A stretch of 64,000 nucleotides of DNA from RGIG9060 sp036307825 (lineage in GTDB: Bacteria; Spirochaetota; Spirochaetia; Treponematales; Treponemataceae): positions 47,116-111,115 of the forward strand of contig JAXJWW010000042.1 of NCBI GenBank assembly GCA_036307825.1, read 5' to 3'. A program made the translations under genes and the position numbers. Every line of letters begins with the position of its first letter. The stretch's first letter is position 1. Positions 41,309-51,938 of this stretch are shown in pieces. Under the pieces are notes generated by a model. That model did no database searches. It saw nothing but the letters and a program-made list of their open reading frames with translations, and was not told where the DNA came from.

Positions 41309-44206
41309 TTAGAATTCTCCTTCAGTTTTTGTATTTTCTAAATCAATAGTGTAATCAATATCGGTTTTTACCTTTCCCTGTAATGTTACATCTAATGAAG
41401 CATTCCGTAAAAATTTGTAATCTGTGTTATTTGTTTTATTTCCAGGAAACTGTAGTTCTAATTTGTCTGGATAAAAAGGATTTGTATTTTGGATATACTG
41501 AGCATCTTTTTCATCAAATTTTAGTTCAATAGTTCCTTTTCCTTTGCCAAGTTTTACAGCTTTAGAAAATTTTTGATTTTCGGAATTTGTATCTTCGATA
41601 ACAAGGTTCAAAGCTATTCCTGTGTTGTTTGTGTATTTTAGAATAATACTTGCGTTTTCAATATAATCAAAAACAGTTGATAAACCTTCAATTTCTGCAC
41701 CAGGTTCACGATTTAGCAAGTCTGTTTCTTCGGTTGGTTTTTCATCAGAAGATTCGTTTTCTTCTGGATTTTCACTTTCTTTACCTTCTGTATCATTTCC
41801 CATATTTTGCATTAATGACATAATATCAAAAGATGCATAACCTTTTTCATTTGGTTTTACAGTAAAAATTATTGGTAAATCGATAAACATTCCAAGTTTA
41901 ATTTCAGAACTTTCTGAAAGTTTATCAAGTGATTCTTTTTCGATTAGAATTCCTGATGATAAATTTGTGTCATTACTTGTCTTGTTTCCAATTTGAATAT
42001 CATATTCAAATTTAATATCAGAAGCTCCAGAAAATAAAATATCTGTTAATCCTTCGATAGATAAACTAGGATTTTCTAGTGGGTCAATAATCAAAGAATT
42101 TTCGTCAGGCGTTAATTCTGGAGATTTTGTGATTCTTATTTGTTCTTTTTCATTTCCACCAAGTAAGAATTTTGTTTTTTCTTCACCCTTTTCTACATAA
42201 GATACTTTTATAGAACCAGTTAATTCTGCTCCAGCGAAAGGTCCACCTTCTTCTAATAAAGCACTTGAAATATAGAGTTTTGGTGTGATTCCTGATAGGG
42301 ATAAATCATTTCCTAAAAATTGGGTAAAGGCACTCAAATCAAGCGGTTCACTTCCTTCTTCTTCGTTAGGGAATGAACCTTTGAATCCTGAATAATCTTC
42401 TGGAAGTTTGAAAGCAAGACTTTTCCAATCAACTATTAATTCTACTTGTCCATAAAATTTATAATCTGTTCCTGTTGAAATATTTTCTAAAGTTATAACT
42501 CCATTAGAAGATGGTAATGATAAATCTATAGATAAATCAAAAGCTGTTGATTCATCTATATCTATTTTAAGAGGATTTTCTTTTGAACCAGAAGTTATTT
42601 TTTCTGGTTCAGAAGGTAAGGAAAGTTGATTTCCTTCAATAGTAAGTTCTTTATCAGTTATTTTTAAGAAATCAGAAGATAGTTTCATTTCTGCATCAAA
42701 AGGAAGACCGTTACAAAGATTTAGAGCAAGACCTACTTCGTTAAATGTAATTTGAGAAACATATTGAGATATTTCTCCTAAAGATGTCGAAATTTCTTGT
42801 GTAAGGTTGTCTGTTGGAATAAGAGAGTCTAATAAATAAATTTTTTCAAACTTATTCATTGTTATTTCTGCACTAACTCCTATAGGTTGTGTAAAATCAA
42901 TAGTTGCATCTGTAGCTTTGATTGATAAACTTCCTGAAAAGTTTATAGGTTTTGTGTTTAACTTTTGTCCAGCAAGTGAAATTTTATTATCTTCAACTGT
43001 TTTATCAGTTATATTTAATCCAGAATAATCTTGTTCCTGATATGTATCAGAATCTTGTGTAAGAGAAAGTGTTGTTGTAGCTTCTATTCCTTCTGGTAAA
43101 TTTAAATTAAAAAAGATTTGTCCATCTGTATTATCAGAACCAATAACAGCTCCTTTAAAATCTTTAAGGGCTCCTGATAAATCAATTGGATTTAATGCCG
43201 GAAAATCTACTACGATAGGATTAATTGTGGTAAAACCTGTAACTTTACTTATATTCATATTATTGAATTTAGTTTCAGAAGTTTTAATTGTTATTTCTTT
43301 GCCTACAGAACCTCCTTCAAAAGTTACATTTATGATAACTCCTATTTCTTTAGGAATTGTTTTTCCTGCCATATCTAAAGAAATATTTAATCCTTCTCCA
43401 GTTACAAGATCAGCAACAACATCACTTGAAACCAAAAAATCTTCTTTTGAAAGATTATTTACTTTATCTAAGGAAATTGAACCACCTTCATCAATAATTT
43501 TCCCATTATTAACTTTTTCTCCGTCAGCTATTGCAATATAATTAATTTTAGCAGCTAAATCTGGAGATGCACCTTCAAGTTGTTTGAATGAAAAAACTAA
43601 TTCTGTACCATTTCCAAAGGAAAGAGAATCAAATTCATCATCACAAAGTTCTGTCAACATTCCAATAGATTGATTTTGTATACTTAAATCAGAACCTGGT
43701 TCTACGGCATTAAAAGAAAGGGAAGAAAATTCATTTTTTATAGAACCACTAATTTCATTACTAAATTCTAATGAAATAGGCTCAATTTCAATAGTTTGAT
43801 TAATTTCAGGAATAGAAAACAATGTTGCAGGTGTAATCCCGTCTTCTTCATAACCAAAACTTAATGATTCTAAGTCTGTTAATGAATTTAATTTTTCTTC
43901 AGGATTTAATCCTGGAATTTCCACTGCAAAATCCTTATGTACAAGGAATCTCATTGTTTCATCATTTTCATTATGTTTATAATCATAAATTGAAATATCT
44001 TGGTTTTCGCCAAGCATTTCTTGAATTTTTTCTACAGAAAAGTAGTCTGTAAGAGAAACATCAATTTTTCCTAAGGATGCTTGAATTTCAGGATCCGCCT
44101 GAATTGTGATTTTTTTTGGAGTTGTAATATTTGTACAAGAAAAAAGAATTGCTATAAAAACAAAAATACAACTTGCTAAAAAATTTCGATTTAAAATTTT
44201 ACTCAT
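41309..44206 (-). CDS. Large lipoprotein of unknown function
   Basis: 965 residues, beginning with a lipoprotein signal and lipobox LFSC (Cys near residue 24). The remainder is Ser/Glu/Asp-rich with many beta-like segments and repeated themes (SLDMAGKTIPKEIGVIINVT; SLSFGNGTELVFSFKQLEG; FDLSIDLSLPSSNG), suggesting tandem beta-sandwich modules. An acidic low-complexity stretch (EGKESENPEENESSDEKPTE) lies near residue 805. No family recognised. Operon with the beta-barrel gene one base downstream. Confidence 0.75.
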   Translation of the reverse strand: MSKILNRNFLASCIFVFIAILFSCTNITTPKKITIQADPEIQASLGKIDVSLTDYFSVEKIQEMLGENQDISIYDYKHNENDETMRFLVHKDFAVEIPGLNPEEKLNSLTDLESLSFGYEEDGITPATLFSIPEINQTIEIEPISLEFSNEISGSIKNEFSSLSFNAVEPGSDLSIQNQSIGMLTELCDDEFDSLSFGNGTELVFSFKQLEGASPDLAAKINYIAIADGEKVNNGKIIDEGGSISLDKVNNLSKEDFLVSSDVVADLVTGEGLNISLDMAGKTIPKEIGVIINVTFEGGSVGKEITIKTSETKFNNMNISKVTGFTTINPIVVDFPALNPIDLSGALKDFKGAVIGSDNTDGQIFFNLNLPEGIEATTTLSLTQDSDTYQEQDYSGLNITDKTVEDNKISLAGQKLNTKPINFSGSLSIKATDATIDFTQPIGVSAEITMNKFEKIYLLDSLIPTDNLTQEISTSLGEISQYVSQITFNEVGLALNLCNGLPFDAEMKLSSDFLKITDKELTIEGNQLSLPSEPEKITSGSKENPLKIDIDESTAFDLSIDLSLPSSNGVITLENISTGTDYKFYGQVELIVDWKSLAFKLPEDYSGFKGSFPNEEEGSEPLDLSAFTQFLGNDLSLSGITPKLYISSALLEEGGPFAGAELTGSIKVSYVEKGEEKTKFLLGGNEKEQIRITKSPELTPDENSLIIDPLENPSLSIEGLTDILFSGASDIKFEYDIQIGNKTSNDTNLSSGILIEKESLDKLSESSEIKLGMFIDLPIIFTVKPNEKGYASFDIMSLMQNMGNDTEGKESENPEENESSDEKPTEETDLLNREPGAEIEGLSTVFDYIENASIILKYTNNTGIALNLVIEDTNSENQKFSKAVKLGKGKGTIELKFDEKDAQYIQNTNPFYPDKLELQFPGNKTNNTDYKFLRNASLDVTLQGKVKTDIDYTIDLENTKTEGEF

Positions 44207-44320
44207 AAATTTATACCTCTTGATAAAGTTATATAGACAATACTCCAGTGTAGATTATAACACCTAACTTGAAAAAAAAATATACAATTTATGAGTAATA
44301 ATTAAAGATTTTATAAAAAT

Positions 44321-44875
44321 TTAAAATTTAAAACCGCAACCAATTGTTAAAATTGAACCTTCTGAGCCAAAGGTAAGTTCTGCTGTTCCAAATAAATTAT
44401 CTGAACCAAACCAAATTCCCAAAGGAACTATGCTTCCTGCGTAAAATGGTGCAAGAACTTCTCTTTCCTTAGTAATCGAAAATAATAGTTCTCCACCAAA
44501 GCCAACTTCTCCGTAAAGTTTAATATTTTCTTTATCAAAATAAATTCCTCTAAATTTAAATTGTAAAGTAGTGTACATAATATCTGTTTTGTTTTCATCT
44601 ATAGCTATTACAGGAAGCCCTGTTGAAAAAGTAGTACCAATTCCAATTCTAGGTTTTATATAGCGTAAATATTGAACCGAAACAGATGGGGTATAAATAA
44701 AATCACCTGAGGTTTCCATATTAGCTAAGGCTACAATAATACTTTCCGTATAAGGAAGCATTCCTAATTTGATTTGAAGCTCATTCTTGTTAGCACTTAA
44801 GTTTTCATTATTTTGTGCTAAAACAGAAAAAGTACAAATAAAGGTAATACATAAAATAATAATAAATTTCTTCAA
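44321..44875 (-). CDS. Small outer-membrane-type protein
   Basis: 184 residues from a TTG start at 44875, chosen because GGAGG lies five bases before it (a GTG at 44887 would overlap that site). Signal peptide KKFIIILCITFICTFSVLAQ. The mature part has beta-barrel-like alternation (VSVQYLRYIKPRIGIGTTFS; LFGTAELTFGSEGS) and ends in Phe-Lys-Phe. It is encoded upstream of the large lipoprotein on the same strand. No family assigned. Confidence 0.7.
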   Translation of the reverse strand: MKKFIIILCITFICTFSVLAQNNENLSANKNELQIKLGMLPYTESIIVALANMETSGDFIYTPSVSVQYLRYIKPRIGIGTTFSTGLPVIAIDENKTDIMYTTLQFKFRGIYFDKENIKLYGEVGFGGELLFSITKEREVLAPFYAGSIVPLGIWFGSDNLFGTAELTFGSEGSILTIGCGFKF

Positions 44876-44973
44876 AATGTCCTCCACGACATAAAAATAT
44901 AGGAACTAAGTATAACACAACTTGTAAAAATCTGATTGAAATTTTTATCATTTTTTCGTAAAATTCCAGAACT

Positions 44974-47337
44974 ATGGAATTCACACAAGAACAAATTGAT
45001 GCACTCGTTGTAAACGAAGTGTCTATTATGAAAAAAATTGCTGACGAATTGAACATTCGTGTTCAACAAGTTGGCGCAGTTATTTCGTTGGTTAATGAAG
45101 GATGTACAATCCCTTTTATTTCTCGTTACCGAAAAGAAGCTCACGGAAGCCTTGACGAAATTCAAGTTAGAGATTGTGATCACCTTTTTAAAAGTTATAC
45201 AAATTTAGAAACTCGACGTCTTGAAATCGTAAAAGGTATTTTTTCACAAGGAAAATTAAACGAATCTCTTTATGAAGCTGTAATGAATGCTAAAACTCTT
45301 ACAGAACTTGAAGATTTGTGGACTCCTTTCAAAAAGAAAAAGAAAACTCGAGGGATGTTGGCTACAGAAAGAGGTCTTGAACCTTTGGCAGAAGCAATGT
45401 TAGAAATGAATGATTCAGAAATCGAAAAGAAAGCTGAAGAATTTGTAAAAACTGATGCCGAAGTTGAAGAATTAAATGTTCCAGATGTAAAAGCTGCTTT
45501 AGATGGTGCAATGGATATTCTTGCAGAAAGAACTTCTCAAGATTCACAAAATCGTTCTGATGTACACGATTTTTATGTTTCAACTGGACTTATCAAAACA
45601 AAAGGTATCGGGGATGAAGAAGTTGCAAAAACATCAGTTTATCAGATGTACTGGGATTATTCTGAACCTCTAAATCAAATTAAAAGCCACCGTATTCTTG
45701 CTATCAATCGTGCAGAAAGAGAAAATGCTCTTGAAGTTTCTATCGATGTTGATGTTGAAGGTGCAATCGATTTATTAAAGAAAAAATACACAATCAATAA
45801 TAAATATCACGCTGAAGCTATTGAAGACGGACTTGTTCGCCTTCTTTCACCTGCTGTTGTTCGTGAAATTCGAAGCGATTTAGCAGACGAAGCCGACGAC
45901 CACGGAATTGGTGTTTTTAGCGAAAACTTAAAAAATCTTTTGATGACACAACCAATCAAGGGAACTCGTGTTTTAGGTGTTGACCCTGGTATCAGAACTG
46001 GAACAAAATGTGCCGCTTTAGATGAAACAGGAAAATATCTTGGATACTTCCTTATCAAACAAGTTGCAGAACCAGAAGCATCTATGGCTGCTGTTCGAAA
46101 AGCAATTAAAGATTACAATATTCAACTTGTAGCAATCGGAAACGGAACAGGAACAAGAGAAGTTCAAGAAATTGTTGCAAAAGTAATTGGCGAAAACTTC
46201 CCAGAAGTAATGTACACAGTTGTTGATGAATCAGGTGCATCTGTTTATTCAGCAAGTGATACTGCTCGTGAAGAATTCCCTGACCTTGACTTAACAATTC
46301 GTGGTGCAATTTCAATGGGACGAAGATTACAAGATCCATTAGCAGAATTAGTAAAAATTGACCCAAAAGCAATTGGTGTTGGTCTTTATCAGCACGATGT
46401 TAATCAGAAAAAACTTTCAGAAACATTGGACGAAGTTGTAGGTTCTGTTGTAAATCAAGTTGGTGTAAATTTGAACACTGCTTCATATCACTTGTTAAAA
46501 TATGTTTCTGGAATTAATGGAACTTTGGCAAAAAAAATCGTTGCATATCGTGATGCTCACGGAAAAATTACAAGTCGCGAAGATTTAAAGAAAATTTCTG
46601 GTCTTGGGCCAAAAGCCTTTGAACAATGTGCAGGATTCTTAAAAATTCCTGAAAGTTCAAATCCACTTGATAATACTTGGGTTCATCCAGAAAACTACGA
46701 AGCTGCAAGTCAGGTTCTTCCTTTAGTTCAAGCAAATTCAGATGTTACAGCAACTTTGAAAAAAGAACTTAAAGAAAAATATAATCTTGGTGAAACAACA
46801 ATTTCTGATATTATTGACGAATTGAAAAAGCCAAATCGTGACCCTCGCGAAGGTTTCCCAAAACCAATTATGCAAAAAGGTGTTGTAACTTTTGAAGACT
46901 TAAAAGAAGGAATGAAAGTTACAGGAAAAATCAAAAATGTTGTTGACTTTGGTGCTTTCGTAGATTTAGGAATTAAAGAAACAGCGCTTCTTCACATTTC
47001 TGAATTAAGTGATACATTCGTTTCTGACCCAATGGAAGTTATCAAAGTTGGTGATATAAAAGAATGTACAATTATCGGTCTTGACCCAGATAGACGCCGA
47101 ATCAGTCTTTCTCTCAAAAGTGATGCAACAAGCCGAATCGGAAGTTCTGGTGTAAGTAGTTCTGCTCCAAAATCAGATGCTCCTGCTGGTGCAAAACGAG
47201 TTGTTAGAGTAAAACCTGCAGGAAGTTCAGATAAAAAGCCTGTAACTCCACGACCAAACAACGATAGACCAAAACAATATCAAGGTAGCGATGATGGAAT
47301 GAGTTACAATCCATTTGCCGCATTGTTAAAAAAATAA
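44974..47337 (+). CDS. tex: Tex-family RNA-binding transcription accessory protein
   Basis: 787 residues, full-length Tex. N-terminal helical domain (VGAVISLVNEGCTIPFISRY), the YqgF-like RNase H fold (VLGVDPGIRTGTKCAALDETG), helix-hairpin-helix segments (KIVAYRDAHGKI, SGLGPKAFEQCAGFLKI) and a C-terminal S1 domain (LKEGMKVTGKIKNVVDFGAF). A basic Ser/Pro-rich tail ends the protein. It binds RNA and affects transcription elongation in relatives. The intergenic space to the upstream divergent gene is short and carries no obvious operator. Confidence 0.95.
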   Translation: MEFTQEQIDALVVNEVSIMKKIADELNIRVQQVGAVISLVNEGCTIPFISRYRKEAHGSLDEIQVRDCDHLFKSYTNLETRRLEIVKGIFSQGKLNESLYEAVMNAKTLTELEDLWTPFKKKKKTRGMLATERGLEPLAEAMLEMNDSEIEKKAEEFVKTDAEVEELNVPDVKAALDGAMDILAERTSQDSQNRSDVHDFYVSTGLIKTKGIGDEEVAKTSVYQMYWDYSEPLNQIKSHRILAINRAERENALEVSIDVDVEGAIDLLKKKYTINNKYHAEAIEDGLVRLLSPAVVREIRSDLADEADDHGIGVFSENLKNLLMTQPIKGTRVLGVDPGIRTGTKCAALDETGKYLGYFLIKQVAEPEASMAAVRKAIKDYNIQLVAIGNGTGTREVQEIVAKVIGENFPEVMYTVVDESGASVYSASDTAREEFPDLDLTIRGAISMGRRLQDPLAELVKIDPKAIGVGLYQHDVNQKKLSETLDEVVGSVVNQVGVNLNTASYHLLKYVSGINGTLAKKIVAYRDAHGKITSREDLKKISGLGPKAFEQCAGFLKIPESSNPLDNTWVHPENYEAASQVLPLVQANSDVTATLKKELKEKYNLGETTISDIIDELKKPNRDPREGFPKPIMQKGVVTFEDLKEGMKVTGKIKNVVDFGAFVDLGIKETALLHISELSDTFVSDPMEVIKVGDIKECTIIGLDPDRRRISLSLKSDATSRIGSSGVSSSAPKSDAPAGAKRVVRVKPAGSSDKKPVTPRPNNDRPKQYQGSDDGMSYNPFAALLKK

Positions 47338-47356
47338 TCAAAATATTGATTAAATG

Positions 47357-47392
47357 AAAGACTGTCTGCAATTCGTAGGCAGTCTTTTTTTT
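47357..47392 (+). terminator. Terminator after tex
   Basis: Arms AAAGACTGTC/GGCAGTCTTT (47357-47366, 47378-47387, G-U pair allowed) followed by a T-run. Confidence 0.85.
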
Positions 47393-47435
47393 CTTCCTAT
47401 AGAATAAATCCATTTTTTTTGGTAAAATTCACAGT

Positions 47436-49205
47436 ATGAAAACTTCACAATTAATGTTATCTACTCTGCGAGAAATTCCTGCAGACGCTGTAATTGCAAG
47501 CCACCAATTGATGTTGAGAGCTGGCTTAACAAGAAAACTTGGAAATGGTCTTTATTCTTATATGCCTTTAGGATTGCGTTCTTTACGCAAGGTTGAAAAT
47601 ATCATTAGAGAAGAACTTGATAAAGCAGGTCTTCTTGAAATGAAACCTACTGTTGTAGTACCAGGTGAACTTTGGAAAGAAAGTGGTCGCTGGAATACAA
47701 TGGGTGTAGAAATGCTTAGAGCAAAAAATCGTGGTGGACAAGATATTGTTATCAGTCCTACTGCAGAAGAAGCATTTACTGCTCTTGTTAGAGATACTTT
47801 AACAAGTTACAAACAATATCCTGTAATTCTTTATCAAATTAACACAAAATATCGTGATGAAATTCGTCCTCGCTATGGTGTAATGCGTGGTCGTGAATTT
47901 ATCATGATGGATGCATATTCTTTTGACATTGACCAAAAATCCCTTGATGAATCATACGAAAAATGTGCTGCTGCTTATCGTAGAATTTTTAAACGAATGG
48001 GACTTTCTACAATTTCTGTAAAAGCAGATACAGGTGCTATGGGTGGTTCTGGTTCAGAAGAATTTATGGTTGAAAGCGAAGTTGGGGACGATACACTTAT
48101 TCTTTGTCCAAAATGTGATTATGCTGCTAATGTTGAAAAAGCTACATGCCAAGATGATATTGCTTTAGATAAAGACGGAAATCCACAAGTTGCAACTGAT
48201 AAAGCAGTTGAAGAAATTGATACACCAAATGTAAAAACAATCGAAGATTTGGCAAATTTCTTAAAAACAACACCTCAAGCATTTATCAAAACATTGATTT
48301 ACAAAGTTTCAAATTGTGGAATTGAACTTCCGGGGCAAAAAGACGAAGATAAATTCGTTGCAGTTTGTATCCGTGGAGATTTAGATGTAAATGAAGCAAA
48401 ACTTTGTGCAGTATTAAAAGCAAGTGATGCAGAACTTGCAAGTGACGAAGATGTTTCAAGAATTACTGATGCACCAGTTGGATTTGCAGGTCCTGTAAAA
48501 CTTACAAAAGCTCCTGTTATTGCTGATAAATCTGTAATGACAATGCACGATTCTGTAACTGGTGGACTTAAAAAAGATGTTCACTTTATCCATGTTGAAC
48601 CAAATAGAGATTTTACTCCTTTTATGGTTGCTGATGTTCGCACAGTAAAACCAGGTGATAAATGTCCTGATTGTGGTGCAGAATTCTACACAAAAAAAGG
48701 AAACGAGCTTGGACACATCTTCAAACTTGGGGATAAATACACAAAATCAATGAATGTAACATATCTTGATGAAAACGGAAAACAACAAACTCCGATTATG
48801 GGATGTTACGGAATTGGTGTTGATAGAACTTTAGCTTCAATTATCGAAGAACATCACGATGAAAACGGAATCGTTTGGACAATGACAACTGCTCCTTTCC
48901 AAGTTGCAATCGTGCCTGTAAAATATGACGGAGTAATGAAAGAAACAAGTGATAAACTTTACGACGAACTTACAAAAGCCGGAATTGAAGTTTTACTTGA
49001 TGACCGCAACGAAAGACCTGGTGTTAAATTCAAGGATATGGATTTGATTGGTATTCCAGTACGAATTGTTGTGGGCGAAAAAAATCTTCCAAATGTTGAA
49101 ATAAAAATGCGTAACCAAAGCGAAGCAAATCTTGTTCCATTAGAAGAAGCAACAGATAATGTTGTAAAAATGGTTCAAGATGAACTTGCAAAACTTAACG
49201 CTTAA
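47436..49205 (+). CDS. proS: Prolyl-tRNA synthetase
   Basis: 589 residues, bacterial-type ProRS. Class II motifs: QLMLRAGLTRKLGNGLYSYM, LEMKPTVVVPGELW, RDEIRPRYGVMRGREFIMMDAYSF (motif 2) and IMGCYGIGVDRTLASIIEEH (motif 3). The YbaK-like editing insertion lies between about residues 225 and 400 (TPQAFIKTLIYKV, GDLDVNEAKLCAVL). The C-terminal anticodon-binding domain is DDRNERPGVKFKDMDLIGIP. Complete and probably essential. Confidence 0.97.
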   Translation: MKTSQLMLSTLREIPADAVIASHQLMLRAGLTRKLGNGLYSYMPLGLRSLRKVENIIREELDKAGLLEMKPTVVVPGELWKESGRWNTMGVEMLRAKNRGGQDIVISPTAEEAFTALVRDTLTSYKQYPVILYQINTKYRDEIRPRYGVMRGREFIMMDAYSFDIDQKSLDESYEKCAAAYRRIFKRMGLSTISVKADTGAMGGSGSEEFMVESEVGDDTLILCPKCDYAANVEKATCQDDIALDKDGNPQVATDKAVEEIDTPNVKTIEDLANFLKTTPQAFIKTLIYKVSNCGIELPGQKDEDKFVAVCIRGDLDVNEAKLCAVLKASDAELASDEDVSRITDAPVGFAGPVKLTKAPVIADKSVMTMHDSVTGGLKKDVHFIHVEPNRDFTPFMVADVRTVKPGDKCPDCGAEFYTKKGNELGHIFKLGDKYTKSMNVTYLDENGKQQTPIMGCYGIGVDRTLASIIEEHHDENGIVWTMTTAPFQVAIVPVKYDGVMKETSDKLYDELTKAGIEVLLDDRNERPGVKFKDMDLIGIPVRIVVGEKNLPNVEIKMRNQSEANLVPLEEATDNVVKMVQDELAKLNA

Positions 49206-49232
49206 AATTTTAATGGAATTTAATAGACTGTT

Positions 49233-50345
49233 ATGAAAAACTTTTTTGTTCTAAAAAAAACTTTTGTATCACTTTTTGTGATTTTTGTAATTTCACTTTC
49301 TGCATTTTCTCTTCCGGGATTTGAAGAAAACTTGCCAACAGAATCTGGAGAATATGTATATTACAAAGATTTTACTTTTGCAAAAGAAACTTATATTGGA
49401 TTTTTGTATTATAGCGAAGATTCAATTGGAGTAAGATGTTTTTCAGATGGAAATTTTGATGTTACAATTCTTTTTTCTTTGGATAAATCAAAAGATTATA
49501 TCGAATTAACTGGAGAAAGAATTGTAACTCAAGTTACACCAAAGGATGTTGAAATCGTAAATTATATTCACGATATGGTTTACGAATTATCAAGTAGAAG
49601 AAAGAAAGTTCAAAATGAATTTTTAACTTTGAAAGAACAAAAGTCTCCTGTTACAAAGCAATTTGTTGTAGACCAAGATTTTGTTCAGTTTGGTGGACAA
49701 GTTCAACTTGTTTTTGATGGAAGCATTCCTGTTTTCAATTTAGAATCAATAACTGATTTTTCTGGAAAAAAACTTTTACAACCAGTAACAATGGGAACTT
49801 TATCTGATAATGCGGATACAAGTTTTGAAAAGTTTACAGGATTTGAATATTCTCCTTTAGTGAAAGAAGTTGTTAAAAACAAAAAGCTTAGCAGAAAAGA
49901 ACAAAAACTTTTTGAAGAAACAAAACAAGTATATGATTCTTCATGGCAAAAAGTTGATTCTATGCCAGGGGAATTTAAAACTTTAGGTGATGTTGCACTT
50001 TACTGGGAATTTCCTTTAGAAATTGTAAGAGATACATCCAAAAATGAAAGTTCAAAACAGGTTTTCGATTATTTTTCTAGAAACAATCGATTATCGGCTA
50101 ATGGAACTTATGTTTATTTGCCAGAAAGTTCTGTAACTACAAAGCAAACTGAAACAGGAAAACAAATTCAAGTTTCAAAAATGATGGTTTATAATCCTGA
50201 AGGTAAAAAATATTCTGTAAATTATAAAATTCTTGTGGAAAACAATGGTTTTTATAGAATGATACATTTTACAGCCTACGAATCTTGGCTTATGGGAAAC
50301 CAAAACCAATATTACGTAGACTATATTATAAATTCAATAAACTAA
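49233..50345 (+). CDS. Secreted protein of unknown function
   Basis: 370 residues, 27 bases after proS. The N-terminus is a Sec signal peptide (TFVSLFVIFVISLSAFS, cleavage near AFSLP). The mature part is mainly beta with no catalytic signature; SGEYVYYKDFTFAKETYIGF and YSVNYKILVENNGFYRM suggest a repeated beta fold. Probably periplasmic or surface, spirochaete-specific as far as I can tell. Convergent with the GerMN gene with no gap. Confidence 0.75.
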   Translation: MKNFFVLKKTFVSLFVIFVISLSAFSLPGFEENLPTESGEYVYYKDFTFAKETYIGFLYYSEDSIGVRCFSDGNFDVTILFSLDKSKDYIELTGERIVTQVTPKDVEIVNYIHDMVYELSSRRKKVQNEFLTLKEQKSPVTKQFVVDQDFVQFGGQVQLVFDGSIPVFNLESITDFSGKKLLQPVTMGTLSDNADTSFEKFTGFEYSPLVKEVVKNKKLSRKEQKLFEETKQVYDSSWQKVDSMPGEFKTLGDVALYWEFPLEIVRDTSKNESSKQVFDYFSRNNRLSANGTYVYLPESSVTTKQTETGKQIQVSKMMVYNPEGKKYSVNYKILVENNGFYRMIHFTAYESWLMGNQNQYYVDYIINSIN

Positions 50346-51173
50346 TTATTTAAATGAAATTCTTGAAAGTGGAGAGCCAATCCAAACTCCCTCTCCACCA
50401 AGATATTCTAATTTTTGCCCTTCAATTAAGAACTGTACGTTATCAATAGTAGAAAAACTTGTTGCTGTGTAAACAATTTGCATAAGTTGTCCTAAGTATC
50501 CTTGAACACCATATCTATTAAAAGAAAAATTTTCGCTAAAATTTAATGTTGCTGTTTTATTTGCAACTCTTGCACCTAAAAGTTTTGTTCCTTCTGGAAT
50601 TAATGACATATAACCTTTTTCAGCTTCGTCGGCACTTGGCCCTGACAAAAGATTGTTTATTGCAGTTGTTAAGGGCGAAGAATTTTTAGGAAATTCTTTT
50701 ATAACTTCCTTTCGGATAACAGAACCATCAGAATCAATCATTACATAGCAAAGATTTAATTTCATAGTTTGAACAGTTTCAACTGGTTCTTTTTGTGGAG
50801 TTTCTTTTTTTGTTTCAGTTTTATTCTGTTCTTTAGGTTTGTCTGAAGTTTTTTCAGGTTTTTGAGTAATTTCACTTTGTTCTATCAATTCTGATTCATC
50901 TTGTTCAATTTCTTCTGGTAATTGAAGTTGAATTATTGGGTCATTTGTTTTATTTGAAGAACTAGAATTATCAGTTGCATGGTTATTTACCAATTCGGTA
51001 ATAATAGTTGGTTCTGTTCCAACAACTTCATTAAAAAAGTTTGTTTCTTTGAGAACAGATGCAATTTTTCCTTTTGCAACTAAAAAACAGAGGATAATAA
51101 TTACTGCAAATACAAACCAAAAAATTATCCCTGTGTTTGTTGATTTTTTCTTTTTTGTTTTTCGTTGTGCCAT
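50346..51173 (-). CDS. Membrane-anchored GerMN-domain protein
   Basis: 275 residues from ATG 51173. A Lys-rich N-terminus and one transmembrane helix (GIIFWFVFAVIIILCFLVA) are followed by a Gln/Glu/Lys/Thr/Pro-rich linker (about residues 80-135). A GerMN domain closes the protein: TTAINNLLSGPSADEAEKGY, SLIPEGTKLLGARVANKTAT and LNFSENF. GerMN domains occur in extracytoplasmic proteins, often linked to cell-wall or envelope assembly; the role here is unknown. Confidence 0.85.
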   Translation of the reverse strand: MAQRKTKKKKSTNTGIIFWFVFAVIIILCFLVAKGKIASVLKETNFFNEVVGTEPTIITELVNNHATDNSSSSNKTNDPIIQLQLPEEIEQDESELIEQSEITQKPEKTSDKPKEQNKTETKKETPQKEPVETVQTMKLNLCYVMIDSDGSVIRKEVIKEFPKNSSPLTTAINNLLSGPSADEAEKGYMSLIPEGTKLLGARVANKTATLNFSENFSFNRYGVQGYLGQLMQIVYTATSFSTIDNVQFLIEGQKLEYLGGEGVWIGSPLSRISFK

Positions 51174-51290
51174 AAACAATAGTATAGACTAAATTTTTTT
51201 TATGAGCAACCAATTTTTCTTATGTTGTACTAATCTTGCTACAGCACAAAAAAAATGTTATAATTATCTTATAACTTTGGAGAATAAAAT

Positions 51291-51938
51291 ATGAAAAAAA
51301 CTTTATTGATATTAACACTTTTTATTTGTTGTTCATTTTTAACTTTTGCACAAAAACCCGATGCTTTAAAATTATATCGTGATGGTAGAAATTTTGATGC
51401 AGCAGGTCAATCTGTACAGGCAAAAGCTGCCTTTCAACAATCTGTAGATGTTTGTAAACAAGAATTACAGCAAAATCCTAGAAATATTGAATCTTATGTT
51501 GTTTTAGGTTGGTCTTTATTAAAACTTGAAAATTATCAAGAAACAATAAAATTTAGTCAAGAAGCTTTAAAAATCAGTCCTAAAGAATATAGAATTGTTG
51601 AAACTTTGGCTGAAGCTTATTTTTACATTGATAATTATACTGAATCTCTAAAATTATTTGAGCAATATGTAAATGGACTTCCAAACGGTGAGCGATGTGC
51701 AACTGCATATTTCTTTGTAGGTGAAATTTACAGACTTACACGAAAATATGAACATGCTGATATTGCTTATTGTATGGCATTGAAAAAAGAACCTAGTGTT
51801 TCTCTTTGGTGGTACAGATTAGGTCGTTCTCGAGAGGATGGCGGAAATAGAGCAGGTGCAAAAAAAGCTTATGAGCAAGCACTTAAAATTAAGCCAAATT
51901 ATCCTGATGCAAGTTCTGGATTAAAGCGTGTTTCATAA
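51291..51938 (+). CDS. Secreted TPR protein
   Basis: 215 residues. Signal peptide KKTLLILTLFICCSFLTFAQ. The mature protein is built of about four TPR units, for example ESYVVLGWSLLKLENYQETI and WWYRLGRSREDGGNRAGAKK then YEQALKIKPNYPDA. TPRs mediate protein-protein contact in the periplasm. GGAGAATAAAAT before the ATG is the ribosome site. It overlaps the next gene by 11 bases. Confidence 0.85.
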   Translation: MKKTLLILTLFICCSFLTFAQKPDALKLYRDGRNFDAAGQSVQAKAAFQQSVDVCKQELQQNPRNIESYVVLGWSLLKLENYQETIKFSQEALKISPKEYRIVETLAEAYFYIDNYTESLKLFEQYVNGLPNGERCATAYFFVGEIYRLTRKYEHADIAYCMALKKEPSVSLWWYRLGRSREDGGNRAGAKKAYEQALKIKPNYPDASSGLKRVS

